Origin: Lampris incognitus
Lineage: Eukaryota; Chordata; Actinopteri; Lampriformes; Lampridae
Length of the DNA stretch: 64,000 bases
Assembly: GCF_029633865.1 (NCBI RefSeq)
Contig: NC_079212.1
Location: 68,253,477 to 68,317,476, forward strand
Reading direction: 5' to 3'
Below the pieces are notes generated by a model that was given only the letters and a program-made list of their open reading frames with translations, did no database searches and was not told the DNA's origin. Below are positions 63,863-64,000 of this stretch, one piece after another (positions within the stretch are counted from its first letter, which is position 1; every line of letters begins with the position of its first letter). Position numbers and translations under genes: made by a program.

Positions 63863-64000
63863 GATGACCATGGAAAACTGCAAATAAATATACAGAGCAA
63901 TACGCAGGTGTGAATACATGGTGAAGAGGGGGAGCACATTGCATAAAACGTGGGTGGATACTTGATAACCCTGGGCTGAGCTGGGTCTGCCTCAGTTCAA
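63863..64000. other. Nothing recognised
   Basis: Window edge, intron of slco4a1. Confidence 0.4.

Overview
The window is a repeat-dominated stretch of vertebrate nuclear DNA, almost certainly from a ray-finned (teleost) fish. The basis is the mix of fish-type mobile elements (Tc1-like transposon with long inverted repeats, chromodomain Gypsy retrotransposon, RTE- and L2-like LINEs, BEL/Pao gag, class-I-like endogenous retrovirus, several tRNA-derived SINE families, hAT and other MITEs) together with spliced exons of one solute-carrier gene. There are no operons, CRISPR arrays or bacterial signals.

The only host gene supported with confidence is the 3' part of an organic anion transporter on the minus strand. 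It best fits slco4a1, judged from remembered family sequence rather than a search. Six coding exons are placed with consistent splice phases: 62747-63032, 59139-59301, 54345-54520, 40089-40153 (a 65-bp exon), 38382-38530 and 37445-37639, the last ending in a TGA stop. The 5' exons lie beyond base 64000.

Layout. 1-9500: LINE and hAT remnants, a 25-bp minisatellite of about 72 units with an LTR-like block in its last units, SINE fragments and a 5'-truncated RTE-like LINE. 9500-16400: a MITE, then an RTE-like LINE split by a 5.8-kb decayed chromovirus with two LTRs, a probable self-priming site, gag, protease, RT/RNase H, integrase and chromodomain. 16400-25000: SINEs, a 39-bp minisatellite of exactly 17 units in a 13-codon frame, LINE debris and foldback elements. 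25000-37000: an L2 LINE inside an LTR-like repeat, a recurring family called D here, SINEs, a piggyBac-like inverted-repeat region and two further TIR elements. 37000-64000: the slco4a1 introns. The 14.2-kb intron is largely one 12.7-kb provirus-bounded block (41046-53793) that carries its own nested insertions. The next intron holds a Tc1 element containing a LINE and a SINE. The next holds an L2-like LINE split by an RTE-like LINE.

Most long open frames here belong to decayed mobile elements or are by-products of tandem repeats. The points most worth a second look are the self-priming signature and LTR micro-inversion of the chromovirus, the gag-only BEL block between 108-bp direct repeats, in-frame 18-bp expansions in two unrelated LINEs, a templated palindromic insertion in an L2 element, and the layered insertions in the slco4a1 introns. 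Nothing seen here proves a new biological system.
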